Origin: Tabrizicola sp.
GTDB lineage: Bacteria; Pseudomonadota; Alphaproteobacteria; Rhodobacterales; Rhodobacteraceae
NCBI GenBank assembly: GCA_025458105.1
Contig: JALOTD010000006.1
Location: 1 to 51,896 of the forward strand
Length of the DNA stretch: 51,896 nucleotides
Reading direction: 5' to 3'
A program made the position numbers and the translations under genes. The notes under the pieces are model-generated. The model had not been told where the DNA came from, searched no databases, and worked only from the letters and a program-made list of their open reading frames with translations. Positions 17,332 to 26,328 of this stretch are shown one piece after another. How positions within the stretch are numbered: the first letter of the stretch is position 1; every line of letters begins with the position of its first letter.

Positions 17332-18549
17332 TTATCCCTGCACCGGCAGGTCGCAAATCATTTCCGCATTGCGCGCCGCGATCCGGTCTTCCGGTGGGGG
17401 CTGATCCAGTGACATCACCGGCATCAGTCGCCGCAAACCATCGTGATGACAGCGCAAGCCGTATTCCAGATCGGACAGGTGGAACCCTTCGAAGGCGTCC
17501 GACCGCATCGACTCGTTCGACCATATCGACAGTTGGCGGTCCTCGGCCGAGGTGTCGCGGTCGATCCGGTAGGCCAGGTAGCGCGCCAGCCGTGCGGCAC
17601 GTGACTCGTTCGGCCAGCGATAGAGCCGCCCGGTCAGCCGCGTCTCTCCCACCGAGAGCGGCAGGTCTTGGTAGAAAGAGGCTCCTTCTGGCGTGACTGC
17701 GAAGACCTGGTTCGGGAACAGGCCATAATAGGTCCATGCGCGTTGCAGGTGCGGCGGCAGGTCGGGCCGTGGCGGCGAGGCCTTGACGTAGTTGCGCACC
17801 GACCACAGTCGCCCGGGCACGTCGCCAAACCAGCCAATCGACATCGACAGGCCGTTTGCCAGATTGTGGTCGCGGTAGGTGCGTCCGTAAAGGTCCTGCA
17901 AACCGGGATGGGCTAAGGCGACGTGATAGCCCTCGTTGTCCACGTCGCGGACCGATTTCCAGTTCACCGGCAGGTCGCTGAACCAGTCCGGGACCTTGAC
18001 CGGCAACACCTCTTCCATCCGATAGGCCGCAAAATCCGCATCGAACGGCGCAAAGAGGGTCGCGACATCGGGCTGCGGCCCGGGGCGGAACCGCAGGAAG
18101 ATGAAGCCGTGAAAAATCTGCATCTCGATCGGTTTTAGGCCAAAATCCTCACGCCGCATCTCGCCAAAGCTCGTCGGGCGGGCCGCGCCGCGCAAGGAGC
18201 CATCCAGATTGTAGACCCAGCCATGGAAGGGGCAGACGATCGCCCCCTTGCAACTGCCTTTATCGCCGTCCAAGACCCGCGCACCCCGGTGGCGGCACAG
18301 GTTGTGAAAAGCCCGCACGACACTGTCCTGACCGCGCATCACGACCGCACGCTCACCCAACAAATCAAAGCTTAGCCAGTCGCCGGGGTGCGGCAGGTCC
18401 GCGACATGACCCACGACTTGCCAGTGGGTCAGGAACAGCCGCTCTCGCTCCAGCGCGAAGAGTGCGGGCGAATGGTACGTCCAAGCCGGCAGCCCGCGCC
18501 GGTCCCAGTCGTTCGGAACCGGCAATGTTGCAAAGGGAAGTTCTGTCAT
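17332..18549 (-). CDS. Rieske non-heme iron oxygenase, alpha subunit (second of pair)
   Basis: The 405-residue protein has a Rieske 2Fe-2S site at Cys85/His87 (NLCRHRG) and Cys106/His109 (CPFHGW). The catalytic-iron region is DVDNEGYHVALAHPGL, with His209 and His214. Start ATG 18549 overlaps the upstream Rieske gene as ATGA. It belongs to the ring-hydroxylating-oxygenase-type alpha subunits that also include N-demethylating monooxygenases. It differs clearly from its partner upstream (DNEGYH versus ENYSECLH). No reductase or ferredoxin gene lies in the operon, so electrons must come from a component encoded elsewhere. Confidence 0.9.
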   Translation of the reverse strand: MTELPFATLPVPNDWDRRGLPAWTYHSPALFALERERLFLTHWQVVGHVADLPHPGDWLSFDLLGERAVVMRGQDSVVRAFHNLCRHRGARVLDGDKGSCKGAIVCPFHGWVYNLDGSLRGAARPTSFGEMRREDFGLKPIEMQIFHGFIFLRFRPGPQPDVATLFAPFDADFAAYRMEEVLPVKVPDWFSDLPVNWKSVRDVDNEGYHVALAHPGLQDLYGRTYRDHNLANGLSMSIGWFGDVPGRLWSVRNYVKASPPRPDLPPHLQRAWTYYGLFPNQVFAVTPEGASFYQDLPLSVGETRLTGRLYRWPNESRAARLARYLAYRIDRDTSAEDRQLSIWSNESMRSDAFEGFHLSDLEYGLRCHHDGLRRLMPVMSLDQPPPEDRIAARNAEMICDLPVQG

Positions 18550-19688
18550 GGGGTATGCTCCATTTCGGCGAGGACCCACTGGTGAAAGCGGTGGATCTCG
18601 TATTCCTCCGGCATCAGCCGTGCCGTGGTAAAGCCGGGCGATGCCATTCCCCGCTGGTTCATTTCTGCCGCCGCGCCGTCTTCCATAAGGACCTGAAGGG
18701 CAAAGGCTGCCACTTCGGCGGCATCAAAGCCGGGTTGCGCCAAGGTTGCCGGCGCGAAATGCCATTCGGCCACCAGCCGGGTGCGGGTGGGGGACACAGG
18801 CTCCAGCCGGACCGAGCGCACATAATCGATATGCGCCACAACATAGGCCGAGGGCCAGAGCGTGACGAAGTGGTACCCCGCCCGCCGGTCCGCAGGCGAA
18901 AGGTCGGGAAACACGGGGCCACAAGCCGCGCCTGTCGGCGTCCAGCTTTCCGCACCGAGCCGCAGGTTGGGGCCCTCGGGGTGGTCTTGCGTCCAGCTTG
19001 CGGCCTCGGACCAGCCCATGATCCCCTGGCGATAGACCGGGACCAGATCGCAAAGTGCCGGATGTATGCCCGGACAATGGAGGCATTCCGAATAATTCTC
19101 CCAAAACGTTTTCCAATTGCAGGCCACTTCGGTCTGAAAGCGGTGCCCAGTGACCAAGTCTGCCATCGGCCAGCGGTCCAGCGTCAACAGGCCGACATCA
19201 GACCGGATCGGGCCAGGCCCGCCCGCAAGCGACAGGAACAGAAAACCGTTCCAGACCCTAAGGGCAACGGGCCGCAGCCCGTGCGCCGCACGGTCGAAAT
19301 CGTCGGTCGGAACGGCATGCCCGGTTGCGACCAGGCGACCGTCGGTCGCGTCGTAGGCAAAGGCATGATAGGGACAGCGGATGAGAGCACCGACAGCCTG
19401 GTCATCGCTGTGGCAGAGTTCGGACCCGCGATGGGGGCAGCTGTTATGCCAAGCGGCAAGCGTGCCCTGCCCGTCGCGCAGCACAATCACGCTGGCCCCG
19501 GCAAGGCTGACACGGCGCATCCGCCCGGCGGGGAAGGCGTCGGCGCGCCCGACCATGATCCATTGGCGGGCAAACAGCGTGGCACGTTCACGCTCAAACC
19601 AATCCGGATCGAAATAGGCGGCTTTCGGCAGGCCCGCAGGACAATGGTCCAGCCGCGGCGAAACGGTTGGGGTGGCCGGATGGGTCAT
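18546..19688 (-). CDS. Rieske non-heme iron oxygenase, alpha subunit (GbcA/Stc2/CntA-like)
   Basis: The 380-residue protein has Rieske ligands Cys84/His86 (SCPHRGSEL) and Cys105/His108 (CPYHAFAYD). The catalytic motif ENYSECLHCPGIHP carries His204 and His209, with Glu201 nearby. The ENxxExxHCxxxHP pattern is that of the quaternary-amine oxygenases: glycine betaine (GbcA), stachydrine (Stc2) and carnitine (CntA). ATG 19688 is chosen because family similarity begins just after it. A longer open frame reaches 19817 but adds low-complexity sequence. It is the first gene of the minus-strand operon, and a promoter should lie between 19689 and about 20000. Confidence 0.9.
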   Translation of the reverse strand: MTHPATPTVSPRLDHCPAGLPKAAYFDPDWFERERATLFARQWIMVGRADAFPAGRMRRVSLAGASVIVLRDGQGTLAAWHNSCPHRGSELCHSDDQAVGALIRCPYHAFAYDATDGRLVATGHAVPTDDFDRAAHGLRPVALRVWNGFLFLSLAGGPGPIRSDVGLLTLDRWPMADLVTGHRFQTEVACNWKTFWENYSECLHCPGIHPALCDLVPVYRQGIMGWSEAASWTQDHPEGPNLRLGAESWTPTGAACGPVFPDLSPADRRAGYHFVTLWPSAYVVAHIDYVRSVRLEPVSPTRTRLVAEWHFAPATLAQPGFDAAEVAAFALQVLMEDGAAAEMNQRGMASPGFTTARLMPEEYEIHRFHQWVLAEMEHTP

Positions 19689-21011
19689 CCTGCAGACCCC
19701 GGGACGGTGGGCGTCCGGTCCGTGGTCCTCGTGACTTCGCGGTGTGTCCAGGCTTGCATGCCGTCCAGCCGTCCCGTTCCGAGCGCCATCCTGCCCTTGC
19801 TCTGACTGAGATGTCAATCAGAACTCACCTGAAGGTCATCGCGCGTTGCGTGTGACGGGACGACCCCGATTTTCAGCCTCTGATGGCGGACCCAGGGCAT
19901 GTCCCTTGTTAGGACTGCCAGTCATGCGAGGGCTGCCGGCCTTCAATCTGCAGCGTCTTTTGGAACGGGAAGCGGGCTGCCGGCCCAGAGGCCATCCGAC
20001 TGACGGCAAGCGCCCTCGCCTATCAGAGAACTCTGGCCAGACGTTCGCGCCTGGACTTTCACGACAATCACATCGGTGTTTTCAAGTTACGCGCGCAAGA
20101 CGTCCGACAAAGGCAGGCCAGCGCTAAAGGCCAGAAGCACGCTGAGCCACTGAACAGCCAGACGCGGCGCGGACCGTACCAACCGGTCCATCGGCCCAGG
20201 CAAACGTCCCCCTACTGGCACCGGCCGGTCAAGCCCCCCGAGACAGCGCAGTTAGCTGCCCAGACCGACCGCCGAGACATGCGTATCATGGGTGGCGTCC
20301 GCAGGGCGCTTCATACAGGACAAAGACGGCGCATGATTCCCGGCAATGCCCGCATGGCCTGCACGCAAAGCAGCCGCGACACCGCCTTGCAGTGCAGCGA
20401 CTTTCCCCGACGCCAAGGCGGGTCATTTCGCACGCGCGTTCCGCGAAATGCCGTGCAGCGCCACCAAAGACGGCGTTTCTGCCTGCAGCGGCTTCGCCGT
20501 TTCAGGACGCAATCGGGCCAACAACCGACGTCCTTTCGCAAGCGCAAGCAGTTCCTGCGCGGCCTCTGCCAAGACCTCTGCTTCGGCCGTGGCGACTGTC
20601 TGAAACATGAACATGCCGCCCGTCTTCTGCTTGCCGGCAGAGAAAACGTTGGCGAAAGGCGGATATTGCATACAGCCTTTGCGAAAGCTGCGCTGACCGG
20701 CGATAGATCACGCAGGTCCGCCTTCTGTCTTCGGAAAACCCAGTATGTCTCATTTCTTCAGTTGCTTGTGCGACGATCGCGATACTGCATCTTGGCCGGG
20801 ACACGACATTGGGCACGGTCCAGAAAATCTGGACCCGCACCGATGTCAGTCCGGTCGCTTCTGAAGGGGGCCGGTCGTCAGGGTGCGCCAGAAAAGGCAG
20901 CGGTGCACCGGGATGGGTTCACACGACGCGCGGTTGTCATTGCGCGTGACTATGGCATGACACGGTGCCAGGTGACGGTCCGGCGGGTCGCGAAACTGAT
21001 CTGTCAACCGT
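19689..21011. other. Gene-poor 1.3-kb interval, no supported gene
   Basis: Several open frames cross this stretch on both strands. None has a recognisable domain, a good ribosome-binding site, or a composition like the neighbouring genes. The best candidate is an 82-codon minus-strand frame at 20423-20671, with an internal start MFMFQTVATAEAEVLAEAAQ. It is Ala/Leu-rich and helical but has no Shine-Dalgarno sequence. The interval should hold the promoter of the Rieske operon (near 19689-20000) and the end of the glucan operon (just below 21012). I found no terminator, tRNA or transposase remnant. Confidence 0.5.
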
Positions 21012-21839
21012 CTATTGCGTCTCCCACCAGTCCATCGCCAGCTTTGCCCAGCCACGGGGGATGCTATGGCCGCCCTCGTGCAACGCAAAACGCAGATCGC
21101 TTCCGGGTTGGCAGCCGGTCCAGGTTTGGATGATGTAGATGCCTTGCGGCTCTTGCGTCGCTTGCGGAGAGCAGCCGTCGGCTATGCGCCAGATCTCCAT
21201 GGCGTCAAGGACGTTGCCTTGAACGAGGCCGGGCATGATCTCGCGCCCTGTCAGGGGAACCGTTCGGTCGGCAGTGCCGTGGGTGTGCAACAGGCGCACC
21301 GGACCGGCACAACGCGCAGGATGCGGCCGCCAGAAGCTGCCCGCGACCGGCGCATAGGCGGCGAAAGCCCTTGGTTCCTGGCAAGCGACATAGCTGGCCA
21401 TTGACCCGCCAATGGAGAAACCTGCCAGAAGCATCCGGTCGCGATCCAGTCCGAAACGCGCCGTGGCGTCCTCGGCGACAGCGATCAGGAAGGCGGTCTC
21501 GTTGCGGGTTGCCGGACGGTCGGGATGAAAGTCCCACGACCGGCCCGCGCCGCCATCGCGTGGCTGCCCGTCCGGGGCGATCACGGCATAGCCGCGCTGA
21601 AGCATCTGGCTGACCATGCCCGTGTTGCGGATCGTCCCAAGCCCCTCGCCTCCGTAGCCGTGCAAAAGCAGGATTGCCGGTATTGGCGCGGTTGCGTTTT
21701 CAGGAACGACGATATGATACGTCCCGTCTGGCAGCTGGCAGGGCTCTGGCGCGCCGTTGCAGTCCGCCATGCCGACCGAACCATGGCAGGACAGCGCAAG
21801 GGCCAGACATAAGGCACGGGCGCGGACAGTCGGTGTCAT
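21012..21839 (-). CDS. Secreted PHB-depolymerase/feruloyl-esterase-type alpha/beta hydrolase
   Basis: The 275-residue protein has a signal peptide (residues 1 to about 25) and an alpha/beta-hydrolase core of the LpqC/COG3509 type. Features are the oxyanion region LLLHGYGGEG, nucleophile Ser142 in GFSIGGS, Asp191 in HGTADRTVPL and His258 in EGGHSIPRGW. It overlaps the opgH stop by 4 nt (ATGA), so it is the last gene of the glucan operon. The export signal and position suggest it acts on periplasmic glucans, for example by removing ester substituents such as succinyl groups. It could also be unrelated. It is not the intracellular PHB depolymerase. Confidence 0.85.
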   Translation of the reverse strand: MTPTVRARALCLALALSCHGSVGMADCNGAPEPCQLPDGTYHIVVPENATAPIPAILLLHGYGGEGLGTIRNTGMVSQMLQRGYAVIAPDGQPRDGGAGRSWDFHPDRPATRNETAFLIAVAEDATARFGLDRDRMLLAGFSIGGSMASYVACQEPRAFAAYAPVAGSFWRPHPARCAGPVRLLHTHGTADRTVPLTGREIMPGLVQGNVLDAMEIWRIADGCSPQATQEPQGIYIIQTWTGCQPGSDLRFALHEGGHSIPRGWAKLAMDWWETQ

Positions 21840-23596
21840 GTCACGGGCTTTCTGCGCAGAAGGCGCAGGCCAAGGCGGCGCCGGGGCATCTGCACAAACG
21901 CGGCAAGCGGCACGGTCAGACAAAGACCAATGACAACCGGCGCCAGCCACAGGCTGAGGTGCCCTGCCAGCATCAGGGCAAGAAGAGCCGCGCCAAGCCC
22001 GGTCTCGACCGCGTGGAACCGGACAAGCGTGCGCAGGTCGGATGCACCCGTGACATGCGGCATCCAGCCGCCGTCCAGGCCCCAGGCCGTCCGCAAGACC
22101 GCGCGCACCTGATGGACCATCAGTGCCGGGGCTAGCAGGGCGGAAAGCACCATCTCGGCCAGCACAAGGCCCGCAAGGCGGGGCGTGGCGGCCAGCGGCA
22201 CCCTCCCGTCACGCAAATAGGCGATCAGCCCCAGAAGCTTGGGCGCGACCAGCATCAGCAGCACAAAGCCAGCGATTGCCGACTGGGTGAAGGCGGGCAG
22301 AACCGGCCATGAGGGCATCAGAGGATTGGCGGCAAAGGGATCATGGGTTCCCCCACCCTGCCCCGGCACGGACCAGAGGATCAAGAGCGCCAGCCACCAG
22401 ACCGAGGCAAGATAGGCCATCGCACCTTGCAACAGGTGGAACCGCGACAAGGGATGCAGACCCGGCACCGCCAGCAGCCGCAGATGCTGCAGGTTGCCCT
22501 GGCACCAGCGCCGGTCGCGCCGGAGGTATCCGATCAGCGTCTCGGGCGTGTCCTCGAAACTGTCGGCGGCCTCGGGCATCATGCGCACCCCCCAGCCGGC
22601 GCGGCGCAGAAGGGCCGCTTCGACGAAATCGTGGCTCAGGATGACCCCCCCGCGCGGCGCCCGACCCGGCAGATGTGGCAGCCCGGCGCAGGCTGCGAAG
22701 GCGCAGATGCGCACAATCGCGTTGTGGCCCAGAAAATTACCCTCATTCCCGGTCCAGGCGGCGAAGCCCCGCCCCATGTTCGTGCCGTATATTTCAGATG
22801 CGAAACTTTGCAGACCCTGCCAGATCGTCCTGCCCGGCAGGACGCGCGGCACCGTCTGGACCAGGCCCAGGCTGGGATCGCCTGCCAATGCGTCGGCCAT
22901 CTGCAGAACGGTATCGCGCCCCATGATGCTGTCGGCGTCAAGGATCAGCATTGCGTCGAAGGCAAGGCCCTCGCTTTGCACCCAGTCGCGGATGTTGCCC
23001 GATTTGTAGTCGTTGTTCTTGGTGCGGTGGCGCCAGGCGATGTCCAGCCCGGGGTGCCGTCGACGTGCCGCCGCGACTGCTGTCTGTTCCCGCGCCACGG
23101 CGTCCGGCGCGCGGGTGTCCGAGAGGACCCGCAACGCAAAGCGGTGGGTGCCCTGCGCTGCAAGGCCTGCCAGAAGTTGTACCGCGTGGTCGACCGTCTC
23201 GACGGCCGGTTCGCCATACATTGGCAATAGGATTACAACCTTCAGCCCTCTACCCGTTGGCAGCACCGATGCCGGTCGCCAAAAGAGGCCAAGACAGGCA
23301 GTGACCGCCGAAAGGACCACCCAGAAGAACACGAACCCTGTGATGCCGACCAGTGCAGCTTCGGCAAGGGTGAGCCGTCCATCAAGCGCGAACCATCCGA
23401 GGGAAAGCCGACTTAGTTCGGCTGTCACGCACATCGGCAAAAGCAGCACGGCCGCCCGCATGGCCAGGACGCGGCCCTTGCGGCGCAACCCTGGCGCGGC
23501 GGGGTCGCGGAACCTTGCGCGCAAATCCTGGTCCGGCATCGCCAGCGGCGACGGCAAGGCCTCGGCTGCGACAAGATCGCGGGCAGGGAAGGTCAT
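21836..23596 (-). CDS. opgH: Osmoregulated periplasmic glucan glucosyltransferase OpgH/MdoH
   Basis: This 586-residue inner-membrane family-2 glycosyltransferase polymerises the beta-glucan backbone from UDP-glucose. Visible are N-terminal membrane segments, the cytoplasmic catalytic domain with LILDADSIM, the HDFVEAALLRRAGW stretch, and RRDRRWCQGNLQHL (the QxxRW-type motif). Several C-terminal membrane segments follow. It is much shorter than E. coli OpgH (about 850 residues), as is usual for Rhodobacter relatives. Start ATG 23596 overlaps the opgG stop as ATGA. Confidence 0.93.
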   Translation of the reverse strand: MTFPARDLVAAEALPSPLAMPDQDLRARFRDPAAPGLRRKGRVLAMRAAVLLLPMCVTAELSRLSLGWFALDGRLTLAEAALVGITGFVFFWVVLSAVTACLGLFWRPASVLPTGRGLKVVILLPMYGEPAVETVDHAVQLLAGLAAQGTHRFALRVLSDTRAPDAVAREQTAVAAARRRHPGLDIAWRHRTKNNDYKSGNIRDWVQSEGLAFDAMLILDADSIMGRDTVLQMADALAGDPSLGLVQTVPRVLPGRTIWQGLQSFASEIYGTNMGRGFAAWTGNEGNFLGHNAIVRICAFAACAGLPHLPGRAPRGGVILSHDFVEAALLRRAGWGVRMMPEAADSFEDTPETLIGYLRRDRRWCQGNLQHLRLLAVPGLHPLSRFHLLQGAMAYLASVWWLALLILWSVPGQGGGTHDPFAANPLMPSWPVLPAFTQSAIAGFVLLMLVAPKLLGLIAYLRDGRVPLAATPRLAGLVLAEMVLSALLAPALMVHQVRAVLRTAWGLDGGWMPHVTGASDLRTLVRFHAVETGLGAALLALMLAGHLSLWLAPVVIGLCLTVPLAAFVQMPRRRLGLRLLRRKPVT

Positions 23597-25137
23597 GGCG
23601 CAACCCAGCGGTTCAGCCAGACTTCCGCCACCGGTCGGCCAGCGCGCCAAAGCTCTGCGCGCAGTTCGGCCCGGGAGACCTCGCCCTTCAGGGTGAAGTC
23701 AAGCCGCATGCCGCCGGTTGCTGGGTTCTGCTGCAGCAGGGGCGAGGCGATCTCTCCCTGATTTGTGCTGACGCGCGCCTCGATGTCCGCAGGATCGGAG
23801 CCGAGGGCGGGATGGGCGGCGTAGTCGATGGTGAAGATGCGTCCGTCCTCGAAGACCCGGGCGCCGGTGCGGCTGTGGGTCACCGGCGCCGCCAGGCCTT
23901 CGACGGGGGCGTGTGCGGCCCAATGCAGGCGATAGTCGAACCGGTGTTCCTGTCCTGCCTTCAGCGGTTCCGCAGGCCGCCAGAAGGCAACGATGTTGTC
24001 ATTGATCTCTTTGTCGGTGGGAATCTCGACCAGCATGACCGCGCCGGGACCCCAGTCACCCAAGGGTTCCACCCAAAGCGAGGGGCGGCGTTCATAATGG
24101 GCCACCAGGTCATTGTAGTCCCCCGGGGCCCTTGCCCGCTGCATCAGGCCGAAGCCAAGCGGGGTCCGGTCGGAAAAGGCACTCACCTCGACCGCCGCGG
24201 GGTTCGTCAGGGGTCGCCACAAGAGCTCTCCCGCGCCGTTCAGCATTAGAAGTCCGTCGCTGTCATGCACGGCCTCGCGAAAGTCGTCAAAGCGGGTGCG
24301 GTTGATGTCGCTGAACAGGAACATCGAGGTGCCGGGGGCAATCCCCGCCGTGGGCAGATCGACCCGGGGAAAAAGATGCGAGGCCACCTCCATCACGGTC
24401 GTTTCGCCCTTGCTGATGCGGAACGTGAAGGCCCCGGCCACAGACGGACTGTCCATCAGCGCGTGGACGGTGACTGTGGGCGCACCAGGCTCGGCGGCTT
24501 CGATCCAGAAATCGCGAAAGACCGGAAACTCTTCCGGCCCGTCGGCGGCCGTGTTCAGCGCCAGACCGCGCGCGGAAATCCCGTAGGCCAGTTCCCGGCC
24601 GATAGCGCGAAAGTAGCTTGCTCCCTGAAAGACGGCGTATTCCTGAAAGCGGTCCTCGGCGACCAGTTCCCCCAAAAGCCGGAACCCCGCAAAGCCGGTG
24701 CCCTCTTCCGGCAGCTTCGGGAACCGGTCTGTCGTGTCGAAGGTCCGAAGCTCGAAGACGATCGGTCGCGCCTGACCGCCTTCGACGGCATTCAGCCCGA
24801 TCTTGTGCGGAAAGTAGAGACCCGCCGGGAAGAATTCAGCCTGGACGGCACCTGGTTTGCCACGAAACAGCGTGTGCCGTGTGTCGAACCAGATCCCCCG
24901 GAAATCGTCGAACGACAGATCAAGCCATTCCGGCGAGACGGGCGGCGGCGGTACATGGGGGGCAGCCGCAAGATTGCGGGCGCGGGCGATGACCTGCGCG
25001 GGGTCGAAAGGGGCCGGCGGGCCAAGGGTCATGCCCGCGCGTTCAGGGACGTCCTCTGCCCAGGCAGGGGTCAGGCCCAGCGCCGCAAGGCCGCCCAGGC
25101 AGGACAGAAGCCCACGGCGCGACAGATCGGCGGTCAT
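23593..25137 (-). CDS. opgG: Periplasmic glucan biosynthesis protein OpgG/MdoG
   Basis: The 514-residue protein has a twin-arginine-type signal (LSRRGLLSCLGGLAALGLTPAWA), a large beta-sandwich domain and a C-terminal Ig-like domain, as in MdoG. Recognisable stretches include FDDFRGIWFDT, RPSLWVEPLGDWGPGAVMLVEIPT and NDNIVAFWRP. OpgG is needed for backbone glucan synthesis and branching in the periplasm. Its start overlaps the opgC stop by 4 nt. Length is normal for the family. Confidence 0.94.
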   Translation of the reverse strand: MTADLSRRGLLSCLGGLAALGLTPAWAEDVPERAGMTLGPPAPFDPAQVIARARNLAAAPHVPPPPVSPEWLDLSFDDFRGIWFDTRHTLFRGKPGAVQAEFFPAGLYFPHKIGLNAVEGGQARPIVFELRTFDTTDRFPKLPEEGTGFAGFRLLGELVAEDRFQEYAVFQGASYFRAIGRELAYGISARGLALNTAADGPEEFPVFRDFWIEAAEPGAPTVTVHALMDSPSVAGAFTFRISKGETTVMEVASHLFPRVDLPTAGIAPGTSMFLFSDINRTRFDDFREAVHDSDGLLMLNGAGELLWRPLTNPAAVEVSAFSDRTPLGFGLMQRARAPGDYNDLVAHYERRPSLWVEPLGDWGPGAVMLVEIPTDKEINDNIVAFWRPAEPLKAGQEHRFDYRLHWAAHAPVEGLAAPVTHSRTGARVFEDGRIFTIDYAAHPALGSDPADIEARVSTNQGEIASPLLQQNPATGGMRLDFTLKGEVSRAELRAELWRAGRPVAEVWLNRWVAP

Positions 25138-26327
25138 GTCCGCACCTCGGCCCGGACAGCTTTCCGGTCAGTTGCCTGTTCAGCGGCTCGCGGGGCTGCG
25201 GTCTTCCAGGGCTGGCGCTTGAACAGCCCGGCGATGCGGGCCACCGCGACGACCAGGGCAAAGCCGGTGAGATTCACCGCGAGGGCCGCCAGCGGGCCCC
25301 GCCCGGCAAGGTCCAGAACCGCGCCCAGGACGCGCGCCATCACCATCGAGGCGGCAAAGACCGCCAGCGACTGTTGCCCCACCCGAGCGATCTGCCCGAT
25401 CACCTCGCCCCGCCAGCCGGTCTGCCGCAGCCGTTCTCCCGCGGGGCCAACGGCAACCCAGGCCAGATAGGCCAGCGCCAGGAAATGCACGTAACGCAAG
25501 ATGCCAAAGTCGGTCTTGTCGATAAGAGGTGCCATTGCCTGGCGGATCTCCCGCACAGGCTCGGCCGCCGAGATGATGCGCCCCCAGGCAAAGGGGATCG
25601 ACACGACCACGATTCCGACCGCCAGCCAGACCAGAGCGCGATTAACCGGAGGCGTCGGCAGCCACCCAGCCATCAGCGCAAAACCGGTGAAGAAGACCAG
25701 CTGCCAGGCGAAGGGGTTGAAGAACCACGGCCGATCCGAGGGCTTGGTGAACCACAGCTCGGCAGGAAGGTTCAGACCCGCCGTTGCCGCAACCCACAGC
25801 ACCAGACTCGCCGCCAGCGCCAGCCGGGGATCGACCTTCGCCAGACCCATCATCACCGGGATCAGCGCAAGGATGACCAGATACATCGGCAGGATGTCGA
25901 AGTAGTTCGGCACATAGGTCAGCGTGAAGAGCCCGACCAGATTCGCACCAGTGTTGTTGATAAAGGGATATAGGTTCAGCGCCCCCACTTCGTCGCGGGG
26001 AAAGATGGCGGACAGGTTCAGGGCCAGCATCAGGACGAGTGTCAGGAAGAACACACCCAGATGCACCCAGTAGACCTGCCAGACGCGATAGGCGATCCGC
26101 AGGGTTCCCAGCAGCCAGCCAGCCCGGGCGTAAACTGCGCCGAACGCCAGCGCCGAGGCCATGCCCGAGCAGAAGACGAACATCTCGGTCGCGTCGGAAA
26201 AGCCGAAACGGGCCGGAATCCAAAGGGTCCAGGGGTTGTGCGTGATATGGGCGATCAGGATGATGAACATGCCGATGCCGCGAAAGAAGTCGAGCCGCAG
26301 GTCGCGTGGCTTGGCAGTCTGGCCCAT
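25134..26327 (-). CDS. opgC: OpgC-type membrane acyl(succinyl)transferase
   Basis: This 397-residue protein has about ten membrane segments, beginning DLRLDFFRGIGMFIILIAHI, the N-terminal signature of the OpgC domain family. In Rhodobacter sphaeroides OpgC succinylates osmoregulated periplasmic glucans. It lies 1 nt after the TPR gene and 4 nt into opgG. The order here (opgC-opgG-opgH) differs from the opgGIHDC order known for R. sphaeroides, and no opgI or opgD is seen in this window. Confidence 0.9.
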   Translation of the reverse strand: MGQTAKPRDLRLDFFRGIGMFIILIAHITHNPWTLWIPARFGFSDATEMFVFCSGMASALAFGAVYARAGWLLGTLRIAYRVWQVYWVHLGVFFLTLVLMLALNLSAIFPRDEVGALNLYPFINNTGANLVGLFTLTYVPNYFDILPMYLVILALIPVMMGLAKVDPRLALAASLVLWVAATAGLNLPAELWFTKPSDRPWFFNPFAWQLVFFTGFALMAGWLPTPPVNRALVWLAVGIVVVSIPFAWGRIISAAEPVREIRQAMAPLIDKTDFGILRYVHFLALAYLAWVAVGPAGERLRQTGWRGEVIGQIARVGQQSLAVFAASMVMARVLGAVLDLAGRGPLAALAVNLTGFALVVAVARIAGLFKRQPWKTAAPRAAEQATDRKAVRAEVRT

Positions 26328-26328
26328 G

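Noticed and set aside
20279-21133. Plus-strand open frame of 284 codons in the gene-poor interval
   Set aside because: It is Arg/Ser/Cys-rich without motifs, has no ribosome-binding site, and its end runs antisense into the esterase gene.
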